The position numbers and the translations under genes were made by a program. DNA of 64,000 nucleotides from Rhizobium albus (GTDB taxonomy: Bacteria; Pseudomonadota; Alphaproteobacteria; Rhizobiales; Rhizobiaceae), in NCBI GenBank assembly GCA_030160035.1, contig BSNO01000003.1:868001-932000 (forward strand). The letters run 5' to 3'. Under the pieces are notes generated by a model that saw only the letters and a list, made by a program, of their open reading frames with translations, had not been told where the DNA came from and searched no databases. Every line of letters starts with the position of its first letter. Within the stretch, counting starts at the first letter, position 1. Below, piece by piece: positions 35,245-44,137 of the stretch.

Positions 35245-36567
35245 ATGATTGCCGTTCTCAAGAACCGCACCTACCGGCATCTCTTCCTGGCCCAAATCCT
35301 CGCGTTGCTCGGCACCGGGCTTGCGACGGTGGCGCTCGGCCTGCTTGCTTTCGATCTGGCCGGCGAGAACGCGGGCGCCGTGCTTGGGACCGCGCTTGCC
35401 ATCAAGATGGTGGCCTATGTCGGCGTCGCGCCGATCGCTGCTGCCTTTGCCGAGCGGCTGCCGCGCCGGACAACGCTTGTCGTGCTCGATCTGGTCCGGG
35501 CTGCTGTGGCCGTGCTGCTTCCGTTTGTTTCGGAAGTCTGGCAGGTCTATGTGCTGATCTTCGCGCTCCAGTCCGCGTCTGCTGCATTCACGCCGACGTT
35601 TCAGGCAACCATTCCCGACGTGCTGCCGGACGAGAAGGACTATACGCGGGCGCTTTCCCTCTCCAGGCTGGCTTATGATCTGGAAAGCCTCGTCAGCCCC
35701 ATGATTGCCGCCGCTCTCCTAACCGTCATCAGCTTCCACAATCTCTTTGCCGGCACGGTCGTTGGCTTTCTTGCATCCGCAGCCCTCGTGCTGACGGTCC
35801 TTCTTCCGAGCCCGAAGCCGAGCAAACCTCGCGGCATCTACGATCGCACCACGCGCGGCATCCGCATCTATCTCGCCACTCCCCGCCTGCGCGGATTGCT
35901 GGCCATCAACATGGCCGTTGCCGGCGGCAGCGCATTTGTCATCGTCAACACCGTCGTCTACGTCCAGGCGATCTTCGGTCTTGGGCAGAGCGAAACGGCT
36001 GGAGCGCTCGCCGCTTTTGGCGGCGGGTCCATGGCGGTTGCGCTGTTGCTGCCCAGATTGCTCGACAGCCTCGCCGATCGTCCCGTGATGCTTGCAGGTG
36101 CCTCGGTGATCACGATCGCCACAGGTGCCGCCGCATTCATTCAGTCCTACAGCCTGCTGCTTCTTGTTTGGGCCTTCATGGGCATCGGCTTTTCTCTCGC
36201 GCTCACGCCTTCCGGCCGGCTGCTCAGGCGCTCGTCCCATCCGGAAGATCGTCCGGCATTGTTTGCCGCGCAATTCGCCCTGTCCCATGCGTGCTGGCTC
36301 GTCACCTACCCGCTTGCGGGATGGGCCGGCGCCAGCCTCGGGCTGCCGGCCACGGCCACGATCTTGGCTACGATCGCAGTCGCGGGCGTGACCTGTTCGG
36401 CCATGCTTTGGCCTGCCGGCGACCCTGAGATCGTCGAACACGACCATGCGAACCTGCCGGCTAGTCATCCGCACTGGACGCAAGGCGGGCATGCAGGCAA
36501 CCGACGCCACGCCCATGCCTTCGTGATCGACGATCTTCACGATGCGTGGCCACAAGCGCGCCCTTGA
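35245..36567 (+). CDS. nreB: NreB-like MFS nickel exporter with His-rich tail
   Basis: A 440-residue major-facilitator protein with twelve predicted helices, starting MIAVLKNRTYRHLFLAQILALLG. The last 45 residues are cytoplasmic and His-rich (EHDHANLPASHPHW, GGHAGNRRHAHAF). This arrangement is typical of NreB, which confers nickel resistance by efflux and uses the His tail to bind nickel. It sits between the RcnR/DmeR-type repressor and the NicO transporter in one operon. A different cation substrate cannot be excluded from sequence. Confidence 0.82.
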   Translation: MIAVLKNRTYRHLFLAQILALLGTGLATVALGLLAFDLAGENAGAVLGTALAIKMVAYVGVAPIAAAFAERLPRRTTLVVLDLVRAAVAVLLPFVSEVWQVYVLIFALQSASAAFTPTFQATIPDVLPDEKDYTRALSLSRLAYDLESLVSPMIAAALLTVISFHNLFAGTVVGFLASAALVLTVLLPSPKPSKPRGIYDRTTRGIRIYLATPRLRGLLAINMAVAGGSAFVIVNTVVYVQAIFGLGQSETAGALAAFGGGSMAVALLLPRLLDSLADRPVMLAGASVITIATGAAAFIQSYSLLLLVWAFMGIGFSLALTPSGRLLRRSSHPEDRPALFAAQFALSHACWLVTYPLAGWAGASLGLPATATILATIAVAGVTCSAMLWPAGDPEIVEHDHANLPASHPHWTQGGHAGNRRHAHAFVIDDLHDAWPQARP

Positions 36568-36611
36568 AGAAGCGCCAATCCGGCCCGCATCGGAAAGCGT
36601 AAACCACTCCG

Positions 36612-37334
36612 TTGCTCGTCCAGAGCCTGATCGACATCCAGCGCGACATCTATCTGACCTTTGCCGACACGATCCGGGCATTCGCGTCCGGCGGCGGATG
36701 GCTGGACCTGGCGACGTTTCTGCCGATGACGATAGTCTTCGGCGCCGTCCATGCGCTGACGCCGGGGCACAGCAAGACGGTTCTGGCGACCTATCTCGCC
36801 GGATCGACGATCTCTGTCCCACGCGGTCTGGCGGTTTCGCTGACCTTGTCGTTTACCCATGTCCTGATGGCCGTGATCATCGCGCTGTTCTCGCTGCCGC
36901 TCATTTCCATCGCACTCTGCAGCGTCGGTCGCGCTCCTGCCATGGAAAATGTCAGCCGCGGTCTCCTGGGCCTGATCGGACTATGGATGCTGTGGCGCGC
37001 GGTACGTGGGCACCGACACGGTGATGGTGATAACAAAGGCTTGCTGGTCGGCATCGTCGCCGGGCTGATCCCGTGTCCGCTCACGTTGTTCGTCATGATC
37101 TTTGCAATGCAGCGCGGCGTCACCGAGGCTGGGCTGGCCTTCGCCGCCATGATGATGCTCGGCGTCGCAACGACGCTTTCGGCTGTTGCGCTGGCGACTG
37201 TCTTCTTCCGTCAAGCGATTGCAGCCTTGATTGCGTCACATCCCTTGCTGCTTAACCAGGTGAGCCGGGTGATCGAAGGACTGGCCGGTCTGATTCTGGT
37301 CCTGATCGCGTTCCGGACAATCGCGGAACCCTAG
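36612..37334 (+). CDS. NicO/RcnA-family nickel-cobalt efflux permease
   Basis: A 240-residue membrane protein starting at TTG. NicO-family signatures are FGAVHALTPGHSKTVLATYLAG (the HxxxPGHxK type motif) and GIVAGLIPCPLTLFVMIFAM. A cytoplasmic loop has HRHGDGDN, shorter than the long His loop of E. coli RcnA. RcnA-type proteins export nickel and cobalt. It is 44 bases after nreB, in the same operon under the RcnR/DmeR-type repressor, so two separate exporters share one regulator. Confidence 0.85.
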   Translation: MLVQSLIDIQRDIYLTFADTIRAFASGGGWLDLATFLPMTIVFGAVHALTPGHSKTVLATYLAGSTISVPRGLAVSLTLSFTHVLMAVIIALFSLPLISIALCSVGRAPAMENVSRGLLGLIGLWMLWRAVRGHRHGDGDNKGLLVGIVAGLIPCPLTLFVMIFAMQRGVTEAGLAFAAMMMLGVATTLSAVALATVFFRQAIAALIASHPLLLNQVSRVIEGLAGLILVLIAFRTIAEP

Positions 37335-37443
37335 ATAGCGGACGCATGTTTTCCAAGACGACTTACAATTTCTCCTGAAATGCTCGAACTCATTGGCCCG
37401 CCGAATGGTTGGCAACGATCGACTTTTCTACCGACCTCAGAGC

Positions 37444-37474
37444 TTGACCTTCCAGCAACAGAAAGGAGCACAGT
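37444..37474 (+). promoter_or_regulatory. CueR/MerR-type promoter-operator before the YHS copper ATPase
   Basis: A -35-like TTGACC is followed at once by CTTCC, seven bases and GAAAGG, forming the dyad found in CueR promoters; a recognisable -10 is poor. It lies 60-90 bases before the ATPase start. Confidence 0.5.
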
Positions 37475-37532
37475 GATTATGAAGGCCGGCGCATAGGTCT
37501 TCACGCGGCTATGACCGCGAAAGGAGAACATC

Positions 37533-39899
37533 ATGTCCACCGTCGATCCTCACGAAGGCCACCTGCATTCAGACGCCGAAATGCCGACGCACCAGGATGA
37601 ACCTGCAAGCGGCCCGACGGCTATCGACCCCGTCTGCGGTATGACCGTAAGCGTGAAGCTGGACACCCGGACAGAGAACTTTGGTGGCGAAGACTTCCAT
37701 TTCTGCTCAAGCAAGTGCCAAACCAAGTTCCAGGCGGATCCCTGGTTCTATGCCTCAGGTCGAGCCGCAGGACGGAAGAAGGCGGCCCCTGCCAACGTCC
37801 AATACACCTGCCCGATGCATCCCGAGATCATCCGCGATGCGCCGGGATCCTGCCCGATTTGTGGAATGGCACTGGAGCCGATGGTCCCCTCGGACGAGTC
37901 CAGCGAGGAACTGACCGACTTCACGCGTCGGATGTGGATTTCGGCGGCGGCGGCGGTGCCGCTCATGGTGCTGACGATGGGCGAGCTTGTCGCCCTGCCG
38001 GTGCGCGACTGGGTCGGGCATCAGACGGCGAGCTATCTGGAGTTCGTGCTGGCGACGCCGATCGTCCTCTGGGCCGCGCTGCCGTTCTTCCGCCGCGGCT
38101 GGGACTCGGTCCTGAACCGATCGCCGAACATGTGGACGCTGATCAGCCTCGGCGTTGGGGCGGCCTTTCTCTATTCGCTGGTCGCCACGTTCCTACCGGG
38201 CTTGTTTCCAGACCAGTACCGCATGGGCCACGGCGTCGGCACATACTACGAAGCGGCCGTCGTCATCGTGGCTCTGGTCTTCGTCGGCCAGGTTCTCGAA
38301 TTGCGGGCGCGCGAACGCACCGGGGACGCGATCCGCGCGTTGCTTGATCTCGCACCGAAGACCGCGCGGCGCATCCTGCCGGATGGCACCGAATACGACG
38401 CGCCGCTGGAGAACATCATGGAGGGCGACCGGCTGCGGGTGCGCCCCGGCGATGCGGTCCCGGTGGACGGGACGGTGATCGAGGGACGCTCGTCCCTAGA
38501 TGAAAGCATGCTGACCGGCGAGTCGATGCCCGTGGAAAAAGGCCCTGGCGACGCCGTGACTGGGGCCACGATCAACAAGAACGGCAGCCTCGTGATCGAG
38601 GCAGGCAAGGTCGGCGCCGATACCGTGCTGGCTCAGATCGTAGCCATGGTCTCGAACGCCCGCCGGTCGCGCGCGCCTATCCAGGGACTGGCCGATAGGG
38701 TTTCCGGGGTGTTCGTGCCGACGGTGGTGGTCATCGCCATTGTCGCCTTCATCGTCTGGCTGACTGTGGGGCCCGAGCCTGCACTGGTGTTCGCCATCGC
38801 CTCGGCGGTGTCGGTGCTCATCATCGCCTGTCCCTGCGCGCTGGGGCTGGCGACGCCGATTTCCATCACCACGGCTGCGGGACGCGGCGCGCAGGCGGGC
38901 GTGCTGATCAAGGATGCCGAGGCGCTGGAGCGCATGGCGGCGGTCGACACGCTGATCGTGGATAAGACCGGCACCCTGACCATGGGCAAGCCGAAGCTGA
39001 CGGATACCGTGGTGTTGGGGGATATCGCCGAGGCCAGCCTGCTATCGCTTGCGGCCGCGCTCGAGCGCGGCTCGGAACACCCACTCGCCGAGGCAATCGT
39101 CGAGGGATCTGAGGCCCATGGGGCGCCGCGTCAGGAGGCCGTGGATTTCCAGGCGGTCACCGGCAAGGGCGTGCGCGGCACGGTCGGCGGGCGGGAAGTG
39201 GCGCTCGGCAATGCGGCGATGATGCGCGAGATGGGGGTGGACACAGGTCTGGCCGAAGCGAAGGCCGACGGCCTCCGCGCCGAGGGCAAGACAGCGATGT
39301 TCATCGCGTCAGGCGGCGTACTCGTTGGTATCGTGGCTGTGGCTGATCCGATCAAGGACAGCACCGCACAGGCGATCCGCGAACTGCATGCGCAAGGGCT
39401 GCGGGTCATCATGGCGACCGGCGACAATGAGCGCACGGCGCAGGCGGTGGCAAGCAAGCTCGGAATCGACGAGGTGCGCGCCGGCGTCCTGCCCGAGGAC
39501 AAGAAGGAGCTGATCGACCAGTTGCGCCGCAACGGCCACAAGATCGCGATGGCCGGCGACGGAGTGAACGATGCGCCAGCGCTCGCCGCCGCCGACGTGG
39601 GTATCGCCATGGGCACCGGAGCCGATGTGGCCATGGAAAGCGCCGGGATCACCCTGCTTGGCGGCGACCTCTTGGGGATCGTGCGAGCGCGCAAGCTCGC
39701 GCGCGCCACGCTCCGCAACATCAAGCAGAACCTGTTCTTCGCCTTCGCATACAACGCTCTCGGCGTCCCGGTTGCGGCAGGGCTACTCTATCCGGTCACC
39801 GGCATGTTGCTGTCACCAATGATTGCAGCGGCGGCGATGAGCTTGTCGTCCGTGTCGGTGATCAGCAACGCGCTGCGACTGCGGCGGATCGAGCTGTGA
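37533..39899 (+). CDS. copper-transporting P1B-type ATPase with YHS and heavy-metal-binding N-terminus
   Basis: A 788-residue Cu(+) export ATPase. The N-terminus differs from CopA: a His-rich start, a YHS domain ([12 protein letters not shown] with [10 protein letters not shown], residues 30-75), then a YTCPMHPEI...[10 protein letters not shown] metal-binding domain (residues 90-115) instead of HMA domains. The core is complete: TGES, CPCALG in the membrane, [21 protein letters not shown], and the P1B-1 helix motifs AYN and MSLSS that define Cu(I) selectivity. A strong AAGGAG site precedes the start. YHS-type ATPases are often linked to periplasmic copper delivery (CusF/CopZ). It is a second copper ATPase besides the HMA-type one in this island. 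Confidence 0.93.
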   Translation: MSTVDPHEGHLHSDAEMPTHQDEPASGPTAIDPVCGMTVSVKLDTRTENFGGEDFHFCSSKCQTKFQADPWFYASGRAAGRKKAAPANVQYTCPMHPEIIRDAPGSCPICGMALEPMVPSDESSEELTDFTRRMWISAAAAVPLMVLTMGELVALPVRDWVGHQTASYLEFVLATPIVLWAALPFFRRGWDSVLNRSPNMWTLISLGVGAAFLYSLVATFLPGLFPDQYRMGHGVGTYYEAAVVIVALVFVGQVLELRARERTGDAIRALLDLAPKTARRILPDGTEYDAPLENIMEGDRLRVRPGDAVPVDGTVIEGRSSLDESMLTGESMPVEKGPGDAVTGATINKNGSLVIEAGKVGADTVLAQIVAMVSNARRSRAPIQGLADRVSGVFVPTVVVIAIVAFIVWLTVGPEPALVFAIASAVSVLIIACPCALGLATPISITTAAGRGAQAGVLIKDAEALERMAAVDTLIVDKTGTLTMGKPKLTDTVVLGDIAEASLLSLAAALERGSEHPLAEAIVEGSEAHGAPRQEAVDFQAVTGKGVRGTVGGREVALGNAAMMREMGVDTGLAEAKADGLRAEGKTAMFIASGGVLVGIVAVADPIKDSTAQAIRELHAQGLRVIMATGDNERTAQAVASKLGIDEVRAGVLPEDKKELIDQLRRNGHKIAMAGDGVNDAPALAAADVGIAMGTGADVAMESAGITLLGGDLLGIVRARKLARATLRNIKQNLFFAFAYNALGVPVAAGLLYPVTGMLLSPMIAAAAMSLSSVSVISNALRLRRIEL

Positions 39900-39932
39900 A
39901 ATACTGCGGACGTCTCAAGGAGTCTGAAGCGG

Positions 39933-40397
39933 TCAATTGACAGCGACCGCCTTCGATCTTTGCGCCTGCGTTTCTCGAATATCTTCCGGCCACGTAGACT
40001 TGATATAGTCGAGGATGGCCTTGATCTCACGGTCGTTCAGCGCCGAACCAAAGGCCGGCATGCCTGACGTGAACGTTACGCCCATATCATCAAGCACCGC
40101 CTGGCCACCGCGGGTAATGTAGTCGAGCAGCATCGTATCGTCGTGGTGCCAGGTGTGCCCGGTCTCGTCATGGGGCGGCGCAGGATAGAGGCCGTTGGCA
40201 TCAGGGCTGCGCCAGTCGGGCTGTCCCTCAAGGTTAACGCCATGGCAGGTGGCGCAGTGCTCCACGTAGAGCACTCTTCCCGTGACCGTGTCCGCCTTTG
40301 CGAAGTGCAGAAAACTCGCGGAAGTCATCAGCAAAATACCGAACGTCAATGTTGCGGGAGTTATATGCCTGACATGATACATTGGTTCCCGGATCAT
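39933..40397 (-). CDS. single-haem c-type cytochrome
   Basis: About 154 residues: a signal peptide (ATLTFGILLMTSASFLHFAKA) and one class I cytochrome c domain. The haem motif is CATCHG near residue 50, and a probable axial Met lies in SGMPAFGSALND. Between them is GHTWHHDDTMLLDYITRGG, seen in cytochromes accompanying copper-resistance genes. The start was chosen for GGAGAG upstream. It is the most distal gene on the minus strand after the RND pump genes, 200 bases from the next, and may supply electron transfer in copper oxidation. That role is inferred only. Confidence 0.85.
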   Translation of the reverse strand: MIREPMYHVRHITPATLTFGILLMTSASFLHFAKADTVTGRVLYVEHCATCHGVNLEGQPDWRSPDANGLYPAPPHDETGHTWHHDDTMLLDYITRGGQAVLDDMGVTFTSGMPAFGSALNDREIKAILDYIKSTWPEDIRETQAQRSKAVAVN

Positions 40398-40598
40398 CGG
40401 GTTGCTCTCCAAAAGTCGTCTAAGCGTCATGACGACCAACGAGTGACAGAGAGCGGACACTGCGCGCCAAAGTCTTGATGTAAATTTGCTGGCGCCCAAG
40501 CCGCGACATCCAAAGCGACAAGGGCCGCCAACGCGACGCATCCGCTCTTACCAGGCCTACTCCGTATCGCCGGCAGCCCTCCGTTTGGTCGGGTATGG

Positions 40599-40967
40599 TC
40601 ACTCGAACTTGGCTTGCGACGTAGCCCCATCTGGCGCCGTCAGTTGAACCGCACCTTTGACCGGAGAAGCAACTGGAGCTGCCGCCTGTCCCAAGAGTTG
40701 CGAACCGCCCGAGGGCTCCAGAGACACCCTTTGAGGCTTGCCTCCTACAATAAGGATAGCTGTACCTTTGAATCCTTCGCTGGGCACGGGCGCGTCGGAC
40801 GCATCGCTCAGATAGACTTCGACACTCGTGTCTTTGGTGACGAGTTCGACATGATGCGTTCCTGCATCGACCAACGTGCCGCCATTGGGACCCGGTCGAG
40901 GTTCATGCGCATTCGCAATGCCGGGCATAGCCAGCGCTGCAGCGAGGGCGAGGATTCGGGAGTTCAT
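40599..40967 (-). CDS. secreted protein of the copper RND cluster, unknown function
   Basis: 122 residues with a signal peptide (MNSRILALAAALAMPGIANA) and a compact beta-rich mature domain: HEPRPGPNGGTLVDAGTHHVELVT, SVEVYLSD and AILIVGGKPQRVSLEP. The early His residues and the PNGG-HH pattern recall small periplasmic proteins next to CusAB-type pumps. An AAGGAAA site precedes the start. It follows the CusA-like gene by about 20 bases, so it is co-transcribed with the pump. A CusF-like metallochaperone role is possible but lacks the CusF Met/Trp motif. Confidence 0.7.
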   Translation of the reverse strand: MNSRILALAAALAMPGIANAHEPRPGPNGGTLVDAGTHHVELVTKDTSVEVYLSDASDAPVPSEGFKGTAILIVGGKPQRVSLEPSGGSQLLGQAAAPVASPVKGAVQLTAPDGATSQAKFE

Positions 40968-40986
40968 TGTTGGTTTCCTTGTTTCT

Positions 40987-43900
40987 TCAGAAGGATTGCG
41001 GAACTGCGCTCGTGGGCATGGTTGCGGTCTCGCGTTCAACGCGCGCGGCATCGACCAGTCGCTTCAATGACTTCTCGCCATAGCGCAGGAAGAGGACAGG
41101 CGTCAGGAAGGTGTCCAGCAGTGTCGATGACACCAGTCCCCCGAAGATCGTCACTGCGACAGGATGCAGGATTTCCTTCCCGGGAGACGACGGATCGATC
41201 ATCAACGGCACGAGCGCGACGCCCGCGGAAAGCGCGGTCATGAGAACAGGCGTCAGACGCTCGAGGCTCCCCCGGACCACAAGATCGCGTCCAAAGGGTA
41301 AACCCTCATGGATCGCCAGATTGATGTAGTGACTGATCTTGAGGATGCCGTTCCGTGCCGCGATGCCCGTCAGCGTGATGAAGCCGATCATCGAGGCCAC
41401 CGAAAGTGGTTGGCCCGAAAGCCAAAGCGCGGCCACCGAGCCGATCAGCGCGAGGGGCACGCTGCCCATGATGATGAGAGCGCAGACCGCCGATCGGTAA
41501 CGGCTGTAGAGAATGGCAAAGATCATCGCCAGCGAGATCAGGGAGAGTGCGCCGATCGTCCTGGTCGCTTCCTCCTGAGCTTGGAACGTTCCCTCAAGGC
41601 TTGTCGAAAAGCCCGGCGGCATCTGCGCCGCCGCGATCTCGCCGCGGATGCCTTCAATCACCGCGGCCATATCGGTTTCTCCGTCAGTGTTGGCCAGCAC
41701 CACCACGCGCCGGCGCCCGTTCTCGCGAAGGATTTGATTGGGGCCATCGGTCTCGCGGACGTCAGCAAGCTCGCGCACAGGCACCCAGCCCGCCGGTGTT
41801 TCGATCAGGAGGTCCCCAAGCGACTGCGTCGTGCGCGCGGTGTCGTCCAGCCGCAGGACCACCTCATAGGATCGATTGCCGTCGACGAGACGGGAAACGA
41901 CACGTCCGTTGGAGAGTTGCTCCAGTTCCTCGGTAATCTTCGCGGGCTGAATCCCGTAGAGCGCCGCACGATCGTAATCGATATGGATTTCAAGCTGCGG
42001 GATGCGCACCTGCTTTTCGACCTGCAGATCGACGATGCCAGGAACATTCTCCATGCGTCCGCGCATGCTCTCGGCAAGCGATCGCAACGTGTCGAGGTCG
42101 TCGCCATAGATCTTGAGCGCGATCTGAGCCCGCACACCAGACAGCATGTGATCGAGGCGGTGCGAAATCGGCTGTCCGACGTTTACGGAGACCGGAAGGA
42201 CTGCCAGACGCGAACGGATGTCCGCGACGATTTCCGTTTTTGCTCTTCCCTCGATGAGATCCACCTCAATCTCCGAGGAATGAACGCCTTCGGCATGCTC
42301 GTCGAGTTCGGCGCGTCCCGTCCGGCGGCCGACGACACGAACCTCCGGCACCTCCATGATCAACCGTTCGGCGATCAGCCCGACGCGGTGGGACTCCGCG
42401 AGCGAGATGCCGGGGTTGAACGCCATCGAGATGGTCAGTGTCCCCTCGTTGAAGGGGGGCAGGAAGGCGCGGGGCAGCGCTGTCGCGGCTACCACCGCAG
42501 CGACGACACCGATCAACGCTATTCCCATAAGCATGCGCGGCCAGCGGAAGGCACGCTCGAGAAGCGCCTTGTTGCCGCGCTTGAGCCACCGGACAAGGAA
42601 CCCCTCGTGCTCATCGAGCCGCTTGAGGCTCGGCAAAAGGTAATAGGCCATAACCGGGGTCAGCGTGATCGAGACGACGAGACTTGCTAGGATGGAGATG
42701 ATGTATGCCTGGCCGAGAGGAGCAAAAAGGCGTCCCTCGATGCCGGACAGGGCGAAGAGTGGTACGAAGACCAGAACGATGATGACCGTCGCGTAGACGA
42801 TACCCGACCGCACCTCCTGTGAAGCACTGACCACCACGTCGAAGGTGGATCGCGGGTTGCCGAGCTCCCTGTTTTCGCGCAGGCGCCGGAAGATGTTTTC
42901 GACATCCACCACCGCGTCGTCGACGAGTTCGCCGATGGCGATCGCCAGACCCCCGAGCGTCATCGTGTTGATGGACAGACCCATCAAGTGGAAGATGATG
43001 GCAGTCGCAAGGATCGAAACGGGAATTGCGGTGAGCGAGATGACCGTTGTTCTGACATTCAGAAGAAAAGCGAACAGGACGATCGCGACGACGACGATGG
43101 CCTCCAGCAGGACCGTCTGCACGTTGGAGATCGAGGTCTCGATGAAGTCCGCTTGCCGGAATAACACCTGGTCGGCCTTGATACCGTTCGGGAGAGAGGC
43201 GCTTATTTCGCCGAGCGCCGCTTCAAGTTGGCGCGTTAAGCCGATCGTATCGACATCGGGCTGCTTTTCGACCGAGATGATGACGGCCGAACGGCCCATA
43301 TAGCCTGCTTCGCCGCGCTTCAGCCGTGCGCCGAACGAGACGTCCGCAACCTGATCGAGAAGAATTGGCTGTGTGCCAATGTTGGCGACGACAATGCTGC
43401 GCAGGTCGTCGAGGCTGAGTGTCCGACCGATATTGCGGATCAGGTACTCGCGTGCGTGCTGGTCGGTGAAGCCGCCACCGGTGTTGGCGCCGAAAGATGT
43501 GAGCGCCGCTTCGACCTGTTCGAGTGTCACACCGAGAGCGCGCAGCGCTGCCGGGTTCGGCGCGATCCGGAACTGGCGAACCTCGCCGCCGATGGGGATG
43601 ACCTGTGCGACGCCAGGAACGGCCAGAAGACGCGGCCGGACGAGAACATCGGCCGCCTCGCGCAATTCCATGGGCGATACGCCGTCCGGCGCCGTCATAG
43701 CCACCAGCATGACCTGGCCCATGATCGACGAGATCGGGCCCATCTGCGGTGCGACGTCCGGCGGCAGCTGGTTTCGCACCAATGCGAGACGTTCCGCGAT
43801 CTGCTGGCGGTTCAGATAGATGTCGGTGTCCCAATCGAACTCGACATACACGATCGACAGCCCGACCCCGGAAACGGACCTGACACGGGAAACCCCCGGC

Positions 43901-44127
43901 AGACCGTTCATCTGCGTTTCCAGGGGATAGGTGATAAGTTGCTCGACCTCAGGTGGTGCCAGTCCCTCCGCCTCTGTCATGATTGTAACGGTCGGACGAT
44001 TCAAATCCGGGAAAACGTCGACCGGCAGACGCATGGAGACGAAGGCGCCGTAGATGACGAGGACCGTCGCCAGGGCCAGGACAAGCATGCGGTTCCGCAG
44101 CGACTGCGTGACAAGAAACGTAAACAT
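40987..44127 (-). CDS. cusA: CusA/CzcA-type heavy-metal RND efflux pump
   Basis: A 1046-residue inner-membrane proton antiporter of the heavy-metal-efflux RND family. N-terminal helix, large periplasmic loop (residues 35-335), helices 2-6, a second loop (about 550-855) and helices 8-12 are all present. The proton-relay helix reads AIGELVDDAVVDVENIFRR, with Asp residues as in the CusA/CzcA class. The DVFPDLNRPTVTIMTEAEG entry sequence is typical. Copper or silver is inferred from the surrounding CueR, CopA and DUF305 genes. The adaptor gene lies just upstream; no outer-membrane TolC-like partner is encoded in this window. Confidence 0.9.
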   Translation of the reverse strand: MFTFLVTQSLRNRMLVLALATVLVIYGAFVSMRLPVDVFPDLNRPTVTIMTEAEGLAPPEVEQLITYPLETQMNGLPGVSRVRSVSGVGLSIVYVEFDWDTDIYLNRQQIAERLALVRNQLPPDVAPQMGPISSIMGQVMLVAMTAPDGVSPMELREAADVLVRPRLLAVPGVAQVIPIGGEVRQFRIAPNPAALRALGVTLEQVEAALTSFGANTGGGFTDQHAREYLIRNIGRTLSLDDLRSIVVANIGTQPILLDQVADVSFGARLKRGEAGYMGRSAVIISVEKQPDVDTIGLTRQLEAALGEISASLPNGIKADQVLFRQADFIETSISNVQTVLLEAIVVVAIVLFAFLLNVRTTVISLTAIPVSILATAIIFHLMGLSINTMTLGGLAIAIGELVDDAVVDVENIFRRLRENRELGNPRSTFDVVVSASQEVRSGIVYATVIIVLVFVPLFALSGIEGRLFAPLGQAYIISILASLVVSITLTPVMAYYLLPSLKRLDEHEGFLVRWLKRGNKALLERAFRWPRMLMGIALIGVVAAVVAATALPRAFLPPFNEGTLTISMAFNPGISLAESHRVGLIAERLIMEVPEVRVVGRRTGRAELDEHAEGVHSSEIEVDLIEGRAKTEIVADIRSRLAVLPVSVNVGQPISHRLDHMLSGVRAQIALKIYGDDLDTLRSLAESMRGRMENVPGIVDLQVEKQVRIPQLEIHIDYDRAALYGIQPAKITEELEQLSNGRVVSRLVDGNRSYEVVLRLDDTARTTQSLGDLLIETPAGWVPVRELADVRETDGPNQILRENGRRRVVVLANTDGETDMAAVIEGIRGEIAAAQMPPGFSTSLEGTFQAQEEATRTIGALSLISLAMIFAILYSRYRSAVCALIIMGSVPLALIGSVAALWLSGQPLSVASMIGFITLTGIAARNGILKISHYINLAIHEGLPFGRDLVVRGSLERLTPVLMTALSAGVALVPLMIDPSSPGKEILHPVAVTIFGGLVSSTLLDTFLTPVLFLRYGEKSLKRLVDAARVERETATMPTSAVPQSF

Positions 44128-44137
44128 TTTTGTCGCC

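Noticed and set aside
41308-42690. A 460-codon plus-strand frame opposite the CusA-like gene
   Set aside because: No domain or ribosome site; it mirrors a well-supported RND pump on the other strand.
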